The position numbers and the translations under genes are program-made. A DNA stretch of 64,000 nt from Pseudomonas sp. Irchel s3h14 (GTDB lineage: Bacteria > Pseudomonadota > Gammaproteobacteria > Pseudomonadales > Pseudomonadaceae), in the NCBI RefSeq assembly GCF_900187425.1, contig NZ_FYDJ01000006.1, forward strand, positions 302,402 to 366,401, given 5' to 3'. A model generated the notes under the pieces. That model did not search any database and was not told the DNA's origin. It saw only the letters and a list, made by a program, of their open reading frames with translations. Below, piece after piece: positions 1-7,928 of this stretch. How positions within the stretch are numbered: position 1 is the stretch's first letter; every line of letters begins with the position of its first letter.

Positions 1-243
1 ATCACCATGAACGCCGCCGAGCAGCTGAAACTGGACGCTGTTGTCGGCTCGGTCGAGGTGGGCAAGTTTGCGGACCTGATCGTTCTGGACAAGAACTTCA
101 TGCAGGTGCCCGAGGAGGAGTTGGCTCGAAACAACGTGCTGCTGACGGTCGTGGGCGGCCAGGTCGTGTGGGCCAAGGCGCCGTTCGTTGGCCTTGATCC
201 GAAGGCATTGTCCCAGGCATCAGCCTCCCGTCCTGCCCAATAA
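1..243 (+). CDS. Amidohydrolase family protein, C-terminal end (partial)
   Basis: The frame is open from the first base, so the gene begins before the window and only its last 80 codons are seen. The tail matches the end of YtcJ-like amidohydrolases: NAAEQLKLD, then VGSVEVGKFADLIVLD, then a short beta-rich end (VGGQVVWAK). It is clearly homologous to the end of the next gene (NAAKALRLE, IGSLTPGKQADLIILD), so the two are tandem paralogues 18 bp apart and probably co-transcribed. The catalytic part is outside the window, so activity cannot be judged. Confidence 0.85.
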   Translation: MTMNAAEQLKLDAVVGSVEVGKFADLIVLDKNFMQVPEEELARNNVLLTVVGGQVVWAKAPFVGLDPKALSQASASRPAQ

Positions 244-261
244 AAACAAGAGAGTGTTCCG

Positions 262-2004
262 ATGCAGCGATTTATTCCAAACCTGTTGGCCGCAGCCCTG
301 GCCTTTTCTTCGGTGCAAGCCCTGGCCGCCGCTGACCTTGTTTTGTACAACGGCAAGGTATTCACCGCCGAACCCGGTCAGGGACTGGTCCAGGCAGTGG
401 CCGTGCAAGATGGCAAGATTCTCAAGGTGGGCAGCAATGCCGAGATCAACGCCCTGGCCGACACCGGCACGCAACGGATCGATCTGGCGGGCAAGGTGCT
501 GATGCCAGGAATGATTGATACCCACAGTCACCCGGTGGTTGCGGCCTTCAACAGCATGGGGGCCAACCTGCTGGATGAAGTCAAGCCGTTGCCAGAGCTT
601 GAACAGTGGATTATCGAACAGGATCAGGCGGGCATTGCGCGGGCCGGTGACGTGATCAGCATCGCCGGGGTCAGTTCGGCCTATTGGGACAAGAGCCGTG
701 AGCTGGGCCAGCGCTTCAATCAGGGACGCTGGGCGGAGCAACCGGTGGTCCTCAGCGGGATCGACGGGCACACCGGCTGGGCCAACAACGCCATGCTCAA
801 GCGCCTGAAAATCGACGCGACATTGGTAAAAGGACTCTCGGAACAGGACCGCAGCTTTGTGGGGCACGACGGGGATTTCACCCCCAATGGCTATTTTGCC
901 GAGTCGCGCTGGGACCAGGTACGCAGCCAGATCCCCGCGCCCAGCGGCGAGATCATGTTGAAAGCCGCCCGCGAGGCGGTGAAGGTCAATAATCAATACG
1001 GCGTCACCGCCTGGATGGACGCGGCGGCGAATGCCGGCAGTGGCGATTCGTTGTTCGATTTCAAGGCAACCGAGCAGAGTTACGGCGTGCTGCCGCTTTA
1101 CCGCGAACTCGCAGAGAAGGGCGAGCTCAATGCCCACGTCGCCGCGCTGCTGTTGGCCAACCCGAAAAGTCGGCCGGCCGACCTGGAAGTGCTGGCCAAG
1201 GTCATGAAGAAATTCGAGGGTGTGCCCAACCTGAGTTTTCCTGGTATCAAGGTATTCGCTGACGGCGTTCTGGAGTTTCCGGGGCAGACCGCCGCGGTCA
1301 TCGTTCCCTTCAAGAACAGCCATAAAAACGGTCAACTGCTGATCGACCCCAAGCACTTCGGTGAGTTGGTCGTGGCAGCGGAGAAGCGCGACTGGATTTT
1401 GCACATGCATGCGGTCGGCGACCGTGCGGTGCGTGAGTCACTCAATGGTTTTGCCTACGCGCGCAAACTCAACCCGACACCGGTGGCTCACAGCATCAGC
1501 CACCTGCAACTGGTCAACCCCAAAGAGTTTCCGCGCTTCAAGCAACTTGGGGTGATCGCTTCCATGCAATTGCTGTGGGCCACCGGCGAGAGTTACACCG
1601 TTGAGCTCGTCAAACCCTATATCAGCGCGTTTGCTTACGGTTATCAGTATCCCGCCAAGTCCCTGTATAACGCCGGTGCGGTCATCGCCGGTGGCAGTGA
1701 CTGGCCGGTGTCCAGCCCCAATCCATGGAATGCCATCGCTCAGGCCAGCACGCGCAAAGGGCCGCTGGGTGTGTTGAATGCCAAGGAAAGCATCGATCGC
1801 CAGACCATGTTCTACGCCTACACGCTCAATGCCGCCAAGGCCCTGCGCCTGGAGCAGCAGATTGGTTCGCTGACACCCGGCAAACAGGCCGATCTGATCA
1901 TCCTCGACCGCGATGTCTTCAAGGTCAGCGATGACGAACTGTTCGACACCAAGGTCCTGAAGACCTTCTTCGCCGGCAAAGAGGTGTACGCGCCCGCGTC
2001 CTGA
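262..2004 (+). CDS. Exported YtcJ-like amidohydrolase
   Basis: A 580-residue metal-dependent hydrolase of the amidohydrolase superfamily (amidohydrolase 3, YtcJ/NfdA-like). The N-terminus is a Sec signal peptide (basic start, hydrophobic LLAAALAF, cut near ALAAADL), so it should act in the periplasm. The metal-binding HxH is in DTHSHP (H88, H90); the late Asp ligand is probably D480 in GGSDWPV; the C-terminal GSLTPGKQADLIILD strand is typical of the family. The substrate is unknown; relatives act on N-acyl or formamide-type compounds. It follows a paralogue by 18 bp and precedes a porin and an NCS1 permease, which suggests hydrolysis of an imported nitrogenous compound. Weak purine-rich AAGAGAG precedes the ATG. 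Confidence 0.9.
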   Translation: MQRFIPNLLAAALAFSSVQALAAADLVLYNGKVFTAEPGQGLVQAVAVQDGKILKVGSNAEINALADTGTQRIDLAGKVLMPGMIDTHSHPVVAAFNSMGANLLDEVKPLPELEQWIIEQDQAGIARAGDVISIAGVSSAYWDKSRELGQRFNQGRWAEQPVVLSGIDGHTGWANNAMLKRLKIDATLVKGLSEQDRSFVGHDGDFTPNGYFAESRWDQVRSQIPAPSGEIMLKAAREAVKVNNQYGVTAWMDAAANAGSGDSLFDFKATEQSYGVLPLYRELAEKGELNAHVAALLLANPKSRPADLEVLAKVMKKFEGVPNLSFPGIKVFADGVLEFPGQTAAVIVPFKNSHKNGQLLIDPKHFGELVVAAEKRDWILHMHAVGDRAVRESLNGFAYARKLNPTPVAHSISHLQLVNPKEFPRFKQLGVIASMQLLWATGESYTVELVKPYISAFAYGYQYPAKSLYNAGAVIAGGSDWPVSSPNPWNAIAQASTRKGPLGVLNAKESIDRQTMFYAYTLNAAKALRLEQQIGSLTPGKQADLIILDRDVFKVSDDELFDTKVLKTFFAGKEVYAPAS

Positions 2005-2115
2005 CCCTCCGTTCACCCGCACCACGCAAAAGACTGCCTGGCTCCTCGTATGACGAGGGGCTCGGCATCGCCATGTCCGAAATAACCCGCACCTCCATAA
2101 AAATAAGAGACTTGT

Positions 2116-2856
2116 ATGAACGTACGCTCAGTATTGACCCTTGCCACTCTTGTATTGGCACCCCTGACCACCCAGGCACTGACACTCAACGATGACTTCA
2201 GCCTGGACATGACCCTGGGAGTCTTCAGCGACTACCGCACCCGTGGCATTTCGCAAACCCTGGGGGATCCTGCGGCCCAGGCCAGCGCCACGCTGGTGCA
2301 CAGCAGCGGCCTGTACGTGGGCGCCTGGACCTCGAATGTCGATTTCGGCGGCGAGTTCAAGACGCGGCAGGAACTCGAGTATTACGCGGGTTACTACTGG
2401 CAGGCGACCGAGGCCATCAGCCTCGATCTGGGGTACATCAAGTACGACTATCCAAAGGAAGGCCAATTCAACATGAGTGAGGTCTACGCCGTCCTTGACG
2501 TTTATGGCGTGAAGCTCGGCGCCAACTACTCAAACGATACGCCGAACTTCTTTGGTGAGGACCAGGACACCCTTTACACCTACCTCAGCTACAAAATCGA
2601 ATTGCCGGCCGAAATCGGTCTGGACCTGCGCGTGGGTCGCAACGATGTCAAAGACCCGGCGTTCTGGTCCGCCAGCGGCGAAAGCCGTGATGCCTACACC
2701 GAGTGGGAAGCCAAGTTGACCCGTGACTTCGTGGGCGTGACCTGGGGCCTTAGCTACATCGATACCGACCTGTCGAAAAGCGAATGCACGAGCTGGTATG
2801 GCTATGGTGATTTGTGCTCCGCCACTGTGGTTGCCAGTGCCAGCAAGGCGTTCTAA
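2116..2856 (+). CDS. TorF-family putative porin
   Basis: A 246-residue outer-membrane beta-barrel candidate. It has a signal peptide (MNVRSVLTLATLVLAPLTTQA) and then the conserved TorF/Gcw_chp opening, a FSDYRTRGISQT-type strand. Alternating aromatic and polar strands follow (LYVGAWTSNVDFG, EYYAGYYW), and the chain ends on Phe as barrels often do. Family members are predicted porins. Its place between the exported amidohydrolase and the NCS1 permease suggests that it admits their substrate through the outer membrane. AAGAGA precedes the ATG. Confidence 0.85.
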   Translation: MNVRSVLTLATLVLAPLTTQALTLNDDFSLDMTLGVFSDYRTRGISQTLGDPAAQASATLVHSSGLYVGAWTSNVDFGGEFKTRQELEYYAGYYWQATEAISLDLGYIKYDYPKEGQFNMSEVYAVLDVYGVKLGANYSNDTPNFFGEDQDTLYTYLSYKIELPAEIGLDLRVGRNDVKDPAFWSASGESRDAYTEWEAKLTRDFVGVTWGLSYIDTDLSKSECTSWYGYGDLCSATVVASASKAF

Positions 2857-2906
2857 GCGTTCGAGCCCACACCCTAAAAACAAGCGCCTCAAAGGAAAAC
2901 AGCGTA

Positions 2907-4310
2907 ATGACCAAGGTCAGCGATAGTCAGCAGCGAAGTCCCCTGATCGAGACCCGTTCGATCGATTTCATCCCCGAGGCTGAGCGGCATGGCAGCCTCT
3001 ACAGCCAGTTCACCCTATGGCTCGGCGCCAACCTGCAAATCACCGCGATCGTTACCGGCGCCCTGGCCGTGGTGCTGGGCGGTGATGTGTTCTGGTCACT
3101 CATCGGCTTGCTGATCGGCCAGGTGCTCGGCGGTGCGGTGGTGGCTCTGCACGCGGCGCAAGGGCCGAAGCTCGGCCTGCCGCAGATGATCTCCAGTCGC
3201 GTGCAGTTCGGGGTCTATGGGGCGGCCATCCCGATTGTGCTGGTGTGCCTGATGTACCTCGGTTTCAGCGCCACCGGTGCGGTGTTGTCGGGGCAGGCGA
3301 TTGCCCAGTTGATTCATGTCAGCGACAGCGCCGGCATCCTGATTTTCGCCTCCTGCATCGCGTTTCTGACGATCTTCGGTTACCGGGTCATCCACCTGGT
3401 CGGCCGGGTGGCCAGCGTGCTGGGCATCATCGCCTTCGTCTATCTGTTTACCCGGTTGATGACCCTCAACGATATCGGTCTGCTGCTGGAAAACCGTCAC
3501 TTCGGCTGGAGTACTTTCCTGCTGGCGGTGTCGTTGTCCGCCTCCTGGCAGATCGCCTTTGGCCCTTATGTGGCTGACTACTCACGCTACCTGCCGAGCA
3601 AGACTTCGTCCTGGAAGACGTTCGCTGCCGTCGGACTTGGAACGGTGCTGGGCGCTCAGGCGTCCATGGTCCTGGGGGTGTTCGCCGCGGCGTTGGCCGG
3701 TGCGAACTTCCGCGGTCACGAGGTGGCGACCATCGTCGGGTTGGGCAGTACCGGTGTGATGGCGTCCCTGCTGTACCTGAGCGTGGTGTTCGGCAAGGTC
3801 ACGGTGTCCACGCTCAACGCGTATGGCAGCTTCATGTGCGTGGCCACCATCATCAGTGGTTTCCGCAGTCGTCTGGAGATATCCGCCCGGCAGCGCATGG
3901 TGTTTGTGTTGTTGATTGTCGCGGCGTCCACCACGCTCGCGCTGCTGGGCCAGTACTCGTTTCTCAACACCTTCAAGTACTTCATCCTGTTTTTGCTGAC
4001 CTTCTTCACACCGTGGAGCGCGATCAATCTGGTGGATTACTACTTCATCAACAAAGAGCGCTATGACATCCCGGCGCTGTCCGACCCGGCGGGTCGTTAT
4101 GGCCGTTGGAACATGCGCGGGATAAGCGTGTATGTCATCGGTGTATTGATCCAGTTGCCCTTCGTCGATACTCACTTCTACTCCGGGCCGATGGTGGCGC
4201 AGCTCGGCGGCGTCGATATTTCCTGGATCGTCGGTCTGGTGGTGCCGGGGATTTTGTATTACGGGCTGGCCAGGACATCAATGCCGGCGGTGGTCCCTGC
4301 GCGGAACTGA
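2907..4310 (+). CDS. NCS1 (cytosine/purines/hydantoin-type) permease
   Basis: A 467-residue inner-membrane transporter with about 12 hydrophobic segments. The N-terminal RSIDFIPEAERHGS...FTLWLGANLQITAIVTG block is characteristic of the NCS1 family (cytosine permease, purine and hydantoin transporters). The start is the ATG at 2907, preceded by AAAGGAAAA; the frame is open upstream to 2814, but that stretch overlaps the porin gene. It would bring a nucleobase-like or cyclic amide compound across the inner membrane, in line with the hydrolases and porin upstream. The exact substrate cannot be told from sequence. Confidence 0.87.
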   Translation: MTKVSDSQQRSPLIETRSIDFIPEAERHGSLYSQFTLWLGANLQITAIVTGALAVVLGGDVFWSLIGLLIGQVLGGAVVALHAAQGPKLGLPQMISSRVQFGVYGAAIPIVLVCLMYLGFSATGAVLSGQAIAQLIHVSDSAGILIFASCIAFLTIFGYRVIHLVGRVASVLGIIAFVYLFTRLMTLNDIGLLLENRHFGWSTFLLAVSLSASWQIAFGPYVADYSRYLPSKTSSWKTFAAVGLGTVLGAQASMVLGVFAAALAGANFRGHEVATIVGLGSTGVMASLLYLSVVFGKVTVSTLNAYGSFMCVATIISGFRSRLEISARQRMVFVLLIVAASTTLALLGQYSFLNTFKYFILFLLTFFTPWSAINLVDYYFINKERYDIPALSDPAGRYGRWNMRGISVYVIGVLIQLPFVDTHFYSGPMVAQLGGVDISWIVGLVVPGILYYGLARTSMPAVVPARN

Positions 4311-4330
4311 AAGTCCTAAGGAGGAAAGCA

Positions 4331-4390
4331 AAAAGATCGCAGCCTGCGTACGCCGTCCCTTGTAGGAGCTGCCGCAGGCTGCGATCTTTT
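4331..4390. repeat. REP-type palindrome / possible terminator
   Basis: Perfect 18-bp inverted repeat: AAAAGATCGCAGCCTGCG at 4331-4348 and its complement at 4373-4390, separated by 24 bp containing TGTAGGAGCTGC. This is a familiar intergenic palindrome type in fluorescens-group Pseudomonas. It lies just after the permease gene and ends in TTTT, so it may also stop transcription or stabilise the 3' end of the preceding message. Confidence 0.85.
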
Positions 4391-4445
4391 GATCTACATT
4401 TCCCTTTTCCCGATCACCACATCAATCCCCAAGGAGACGATCAAC

Positions 4446-4904
4446 ATGGACATCCAGGCCCTGCGCGCCGACGCATCCCACCTCGATAAAATCGCCGGAC
4501 TGTTCGACGCCTATCGAGGCTTCTACGGTCAACCATCGAACCTGTCGCAGTCTCGCGAATTCATCGCCGAGCGCATTGCCCGGGACGAATCCGCGATCTT
4601 CTTCGCCCAGGCCCCCAGCGGCGAGGCGCTGGGTTTCGTGCAGTTGTTCCCGACGTTCTCTTCCATCGACGCGCACCGCACCTGGCTGCTGGGCGACCTC
4701 TTCACAACACCCGCCGCCCGAGGGCAAGGGGTCGGCACGTTGCTGATGAACACTGCGCGAGCCTTCGCATTGTTGACCGGCGCCAAAGGCCTGTTGCTGG
4801 AAACCGCCACGGACAATGTCGGCGCGCAACGGTTGTATGAATCCCTGGGCTATGTACGCGATACGGGTTACTACACCTACTGCCTCGATTTGAAACAAGG
4901 CTGA
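4446..4904 (+). CDS. GNAT-family N-acetyltransferase
   Basis: A 152-residue GNAT acetyltransferase. It shows a beta-strand region (LGFVQLFPTFSS), the acetyl-CoA binding motif A (LLGDLFTTPAARGQGVGTLLM, with the RGQGVG pyrophosphate loop) and the C-terminal LYESLGYVRD motif. The start at 4446 is set by AAGGAG at 4431-4436; the frame is open further upstream into the REP palindrome but has no other good ribosome site. The acceptor substrate is unknown. It is probably a single-gene unit. Confidence 0.88.
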   Translation: MDIQALRADASHLDKIAGLFDAYRGFYGQPSNLSQSREFIAERIARDESAIFFAQAPSGEALGFVQLFPTFSSIDAHRTWLLGDLFTTPAARGQGVGTLLMNTARAFALLTGAKGLLLETATDNVGAQRLYESLGYVRDTGYYTYCLDLKQG

Positions 4905-4919
4905 GCCAACCGCTGCCGG

Positions 4920-5780
4920 TTACCTCAACTCGTGCAGAAATGCAGCTTGAGCCTTGGGGCAGGTGAGGATGCGGTAACGGGTGCTCCGGGAAACACCACG
5001 GTCCCGAAAGCGTTCATACACCGCCTGGAAAACCTCACGGTTCAATTGCGGGTGCTGATGCTTCAGGTAGCGTTCACAGCACGTATTGTAGTGTTCAACC
5101 GATATGAACTTGTTGAACCAGAAGCGATAGAAGTAACCCAGCAGAAAACCCAGGCTGAAGTCGTGATCCAGCACCGAATGCGCGCAGCATTCGAAATCGA
5201 TCAGGCGCAGCCTGCCATCGGGGCCAATCAGGATGTTCTTGGGGTGCGGGTCCATGTGCACAAACCCCTCGACCAGCGTCTGCCCAAACAGATGGAAAAT
5301 GTCCAATAGCAGCGTTTGCGCCTGCTCGGGTTGGGCGATCAGTCGTTCATCGACGCTGCAATGATTGTCGAAAAAATTGACCAGCAAATACTCTTCCTTG
5401 AGAAAAGGAAAACGTCCGACGTGGCCGAATGCAGCCACTCTGGGCGATGACTCCGACTTGGCGGACACAACGGACAGGTTGATGAATTCGTTGGTCAGGT
5501 CATGCAGTCCGAACACACGCTTGAGGCCCAGGAAATTCTGCAGCTGCTTTTTCCAGTGGGTCAGGCGGTTGTGTTTCAACACCCATTTGCGCTCACCTTC
5601 AAGCAGGAACACGCGGCGGGTTTCCTCGGGAATATCCAGCAACGCATGTTGATCCGGCTCGGCAAAAAAACGCTGAAGCACCGTCACCAGTTCGTTCTGA
5701 TCAGATGGATCAAAATGGAAGGTGACGCCAGCAATCTTTTGCTGATTCAGAGGCGAAGTAAGGTGTCTGAGGTGACGCAT
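4920..5780 (-). CDS. WaaP/Kdo-kinase-like small kinase
   Basis: A 286-residue protein with a minimal protein-kinase-like fold as in lipopolysaccharide core kinases. A catalytic-loop motif HMDPHPKNIL (Asp and Asn in HxDxxxxN spacing, around residue 175) is followed by RLRLIDFECC, which matches the metal-binding DFG position. A likely ATP-binding Lys lies in KWVLKHNRL. It lacks a signal peptide or membrane segment. It may phosphorylate a lipopolysaccharide sugar or another small molecule; no lipopolysaccharide genes are nearby. It converges with the GNAT gene, 15 bp away. AGGG lies 7 bp before the ATG. Confidence 0.7.
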   Translation of the reverse strand: MRHLRHLTSPLNQQKIAGVTFHFDPSDQNELVTVLQRFFAEPDQHALLDIPEETRRVFLLEGERKWVLKHNRLTHWKKQLQNFLGLKRVFGLHDLTNEFINLSVVSAKSESSPRVAAFGHVGRFPFLKEEYLLVNFFDNHCSVDERLIAQPEQAQTLLLDIFHLFGQTLVEGFVHMDPHPKNILIGPDGRLRLIDFECCAHSVLDHDFSLGFLLGYFYRFWFNKFISVEHYNTCCERYLKHQHPQLNREVFQAVYERFRDRGVSRSTRYRILTCPKAQAAFLHELR

Positions 5781-5888
5781 GTAAAGTCCCTGCTAATGCT
5801 TTGCGGTCCATAAAACGCCGGCAATCGAGCGCGACGCTTTGTCGTTATCGGCAGGACGCTGCAGACCCTTACTCACAGAGTTGATTTT

Positions 5889-6758
5889 TTACCGTTGGGT
5901 TGGCTGCACGTACGCCGTCACCTGCGGCATATCCCTACCCGCATCGCGTTTCAGCCATTCGGCCGGGGGCCAGCCCACCACGTTGAGAAAGGTTCTGGAG
6001 AATGAGGCCTGCGAGCTATAGCCGACCGAGGCGGCGATTACTTTGATCTGCACCCCGTCGCGGAGCATGTCCTGGGCCACTTTCATTCGCCAGGCGGTGA
6101 CGTAGCCCATCGGTGAAATGTCCATGATCCGGGTGAAGCAGGCCGAGAACTTCGACCGGGACATGTTCGCCAGGCCTGCAAGCTTCTCCACTGTCCAGAG
6201 TGCCTCAGGTTCCTGGTGGATCCGGTTGAACACTGCGCTCAGGCGCCCGTCCTGAAGGGCATACAGCAGACCGCTGGAGATCTTTTGCTCGATGACTGAG
6301 TGCCGCACCAACACCACGAACATGTATTCGAGCAGCAGATTGAGCGCCTTGACTCTGCCGGGGGCCTGATCCTGGAATTCGGCGAGCAGGGCGCCGATCA
6401 CAGGGGTGAGGTTCGCCAGTTCCTTGAACGGGAAAACCAGTGTTTCCTTCAGGCCGAGGGGGAAGGGATGCAGGGTGTTGCGCCCGAACTGGAACGAGGC
6501 ACAGATCAGCTCCGCGCCCTGTGCCGAACTGGAGCGTAACTGGTAACGGCAACTGCTCGGACAAAACAGCACGCTGGGCTCGGTGATCGACAGCTTCGGT
6601 AGCCCGGGCTGAACCATGTCGATCCCGCCCTGACTGATGACATGGATGAACGCCATGCCCGGCGGCTTATCAAGGACCAGCGTGCCATCCACCTGCCCGG
6701 AGAAGAACAGTCGGCCCTGAAGGTGGGTGCGCTCGAAGAATTCGGACAGGATATCCAT
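5889..6758 (-). CDS. AraC-family regulator with N-terminal cupin
   Basis: About 289 residues: an AraC_E-type cupin sensor (opening MDILSEFFERTHLQGRLFF; CPSSCRYQL) followed by two helix-turn-helix units (KLAGLANMSRSKFSACFTR and IKVIAASVGYSSQASFSRTF). The ATG at 6758 is chosen because homologues start at this MDxLS sequence; a GTG ten codons upstream is possible. It is divergent from the isochorismatase-type hydrolase, which is the natural candidate target. It belongs to the same subfamily as the gene at 32686. Confidence 0.88.
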   Translation of the reverse strand: MDILSEFFERTHLQGRLFFSGQVDGTLVLDKPPGMAFIHVISQGGIDMVQPGLPKLSITEPSVLFCPSSCRYQLRSSSAQGAELICASFQFGRNTLHPFPLGLKETLVFPFKELANLTPVIGALLAEFQDQAPGRVKALNLLLEYMFVVLVRHSVIEQKISSGLLYALQDGRLSAVFNRIHQEPEALWTVEKLAGLANMSRSKFSACFTRIMDISPMGYVTAWRMKVAQDMLRDGVQIKVIAASVGYSSQASFSRTFLNVVGWPPAEWLKRDAGRDMPQVTAYVQPTQR

Positions 6759-6910
6759 GATAGAGACGACCGGGTAAAGACTCTGCACGTCCTGGCAAAA
6801 GGGGGGCAGGGCGCGGCAATAGGATGAAGTTCTCGCCGATGGTAGACAACGCCCCTTCCGGGCGCCATGGCGCAGCGTGTTTTTCTTATCGTCGACCGGA
6901 GTCCATTGTC

Positions 6911-7633
6911 ATGAGCAACCATTCAACGACCATCGCCCCTCAGTATGCAGACCCGGCAGAGCCTGCGCTGCCAGATCCCGGCATGCAGCTTGATCTTTCA
7001 CGGGCCGCGCTGGTGGTCATCGACCCACAGATCGACTTCCTCAGCCCCGAGGGCGTGAGCTGGAGTGTATTTGGCAAGAGCATCGTCGAGCACGATACCG
7101 TCAAACACATCGGCGAGTTGTTTGCCGCCGCCAAGGCCGCCGGCATCACCGTCGCCGTTTCGCCGCACTACTACTATCCGTGTGATCACGAATGGCATTT
7201 CGGCGGGCCGCTCGAGAAGGTCATGCACAGCATCTGCATGTTTGATCGCAAGGGGCCGTTGACCCTCGACGGTTTCGAGAACTCCGGTGCCGACTTCATG
7301 CCCGAGTACAAGCCCTACATCCTCGACGGCAAAACCATCATTGCTTCACCGCACAAGGTGTACGGCCCGGAAACCAATGACCTGGCGCTGCAGCTGCGCA
7401 AGCACGGTGTGTCGCAAATCATATTGGCGGGCATGGCGGCGAACCTGTGCGTCGAGTCGCATCTGCGCGAACTGTTGGAGCTTGGCTTTGAAGTGGCCGT
7501 GGTTCGGGACGCGACCGCCGGCCCGACGACCCCCGAAGGTGATGGCTACCTTGCCGCACTGATCAACTATCGCTACATCGCCAATGCCCTGTGGAGCACG
7601 GCGCAAACGGTTGAGTTGCTAAAGGCCAAATAG
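6911..7633 (+). CDS. Isochorismatase-family cysteine hydrolase
   Basis: A 240-residue cytoplasmic hydrolase. The triad of the family is visible: D38 (ALVVIDPQIDF), K149 (SPHKVYGPE) and C180 (ILAGMAANLCVESHLRELLE). The cis-peptide region GMAANLC and the trailing VVRDATAGP block are standard. Family members hydrolyse isochorismate, nicotinamide, N-carbamoyl compounds or other amides; this one cannot be assigned further. The start ATG at 6911 gives the usual length; the frame stays open 29 codons upstream. It is divergent from an AraC regulator, which probably controls it. Confidence 0.88.
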   Translation: MSNHSTTIAPQYADPAEPALPDPGMQLDLSRAALVVIDPQIDFLSPEGVSWSVFGKSIVEHDTVKHIGELFAAAKAAGITVAVSPHYYYPCDHEWHFGGPLEKVMHSICMFDRKGPLTLDGFENSGADFMPEYKPYILDGKTIIASPHKVYGPETNDLALQLRKHGVSQIILAGMAANLCVESHLRELLELGFEVAVVRDATAGPTTPEGDGYLAALINYRYIANALWSTAQTVELLKAK

Positions 7634-7647
7634 GTCAGGCGCGACCA

Positions 7648-7676
7648 GGCTGTGCCTCGCGATGCGGGGTACAGCC
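7648..7676. terminator. Hairpin between convergent genes
   Basis: Imperfect stem-loop: GGCTGT pairs with ACAGCC, with an inner CCTCGC/GCGGGG stem and a three-base loop. It lies 14 bp after the hydrolase stop and upstream of the convergent 24-codon gene's stop, so it could end both transcripts, although no long T-run follows. Confidence 0.5.
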
Positions 7677-7722
7677 TTGCCAATACGAGATCGCAAACGA
7701 CGAATCGAGACGCTCTTCGACT

Positions 7723-7797
7723 CTATGCAAACCCGAGAAACGACAGGATAACCACGACAATCACAACTACCCCGACGATGTAGATGATGTTGTTCAT
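7723..7797 (-). CDS. 24-residue single-span membrane peptide
   Basis: A very short gene: ATG at 7795-7797, stop TAG at 7723-7725. The product begins MNNIIYIVGVV, continues with an uninterrupted Val/Ile/Leu stretch and ends LSFLGFA, so nearly the whole chain is one transmembrane helix. A good ribosome site (AGAGGTGG) lies just upstream of the ATG, and very similar small membrane peptides are familiar to me from other Pseudomonas genomes. Function unknown. It sits alone between the isochorismatase-type gene and the phospholipase D-like gene. Confidence 0.7.
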   Translation of the reverse strand: MNNIIYIVGVVVIVVVILSFLGFA

Positions 7798-7928
7798 GAA
7801 GTCCACCTCTCAACCTGAATGGATTGCGAAACGTGGGAGTTACAACCACAAGGTACTGCACCTTTACTGGCAATTCCATTGCGCAACACACAGAGCTCCG
7901 TTGCTCATTCGCTACCGCGCCACTCGAC

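Noticed and set aside
220..1410. Long minus-strand open frame of 396 codons
   Set aside because: It lies opposite the amidohydrolase gene, which has a signal peptide and metal motifs; the antisense frame has no recognisable domain.
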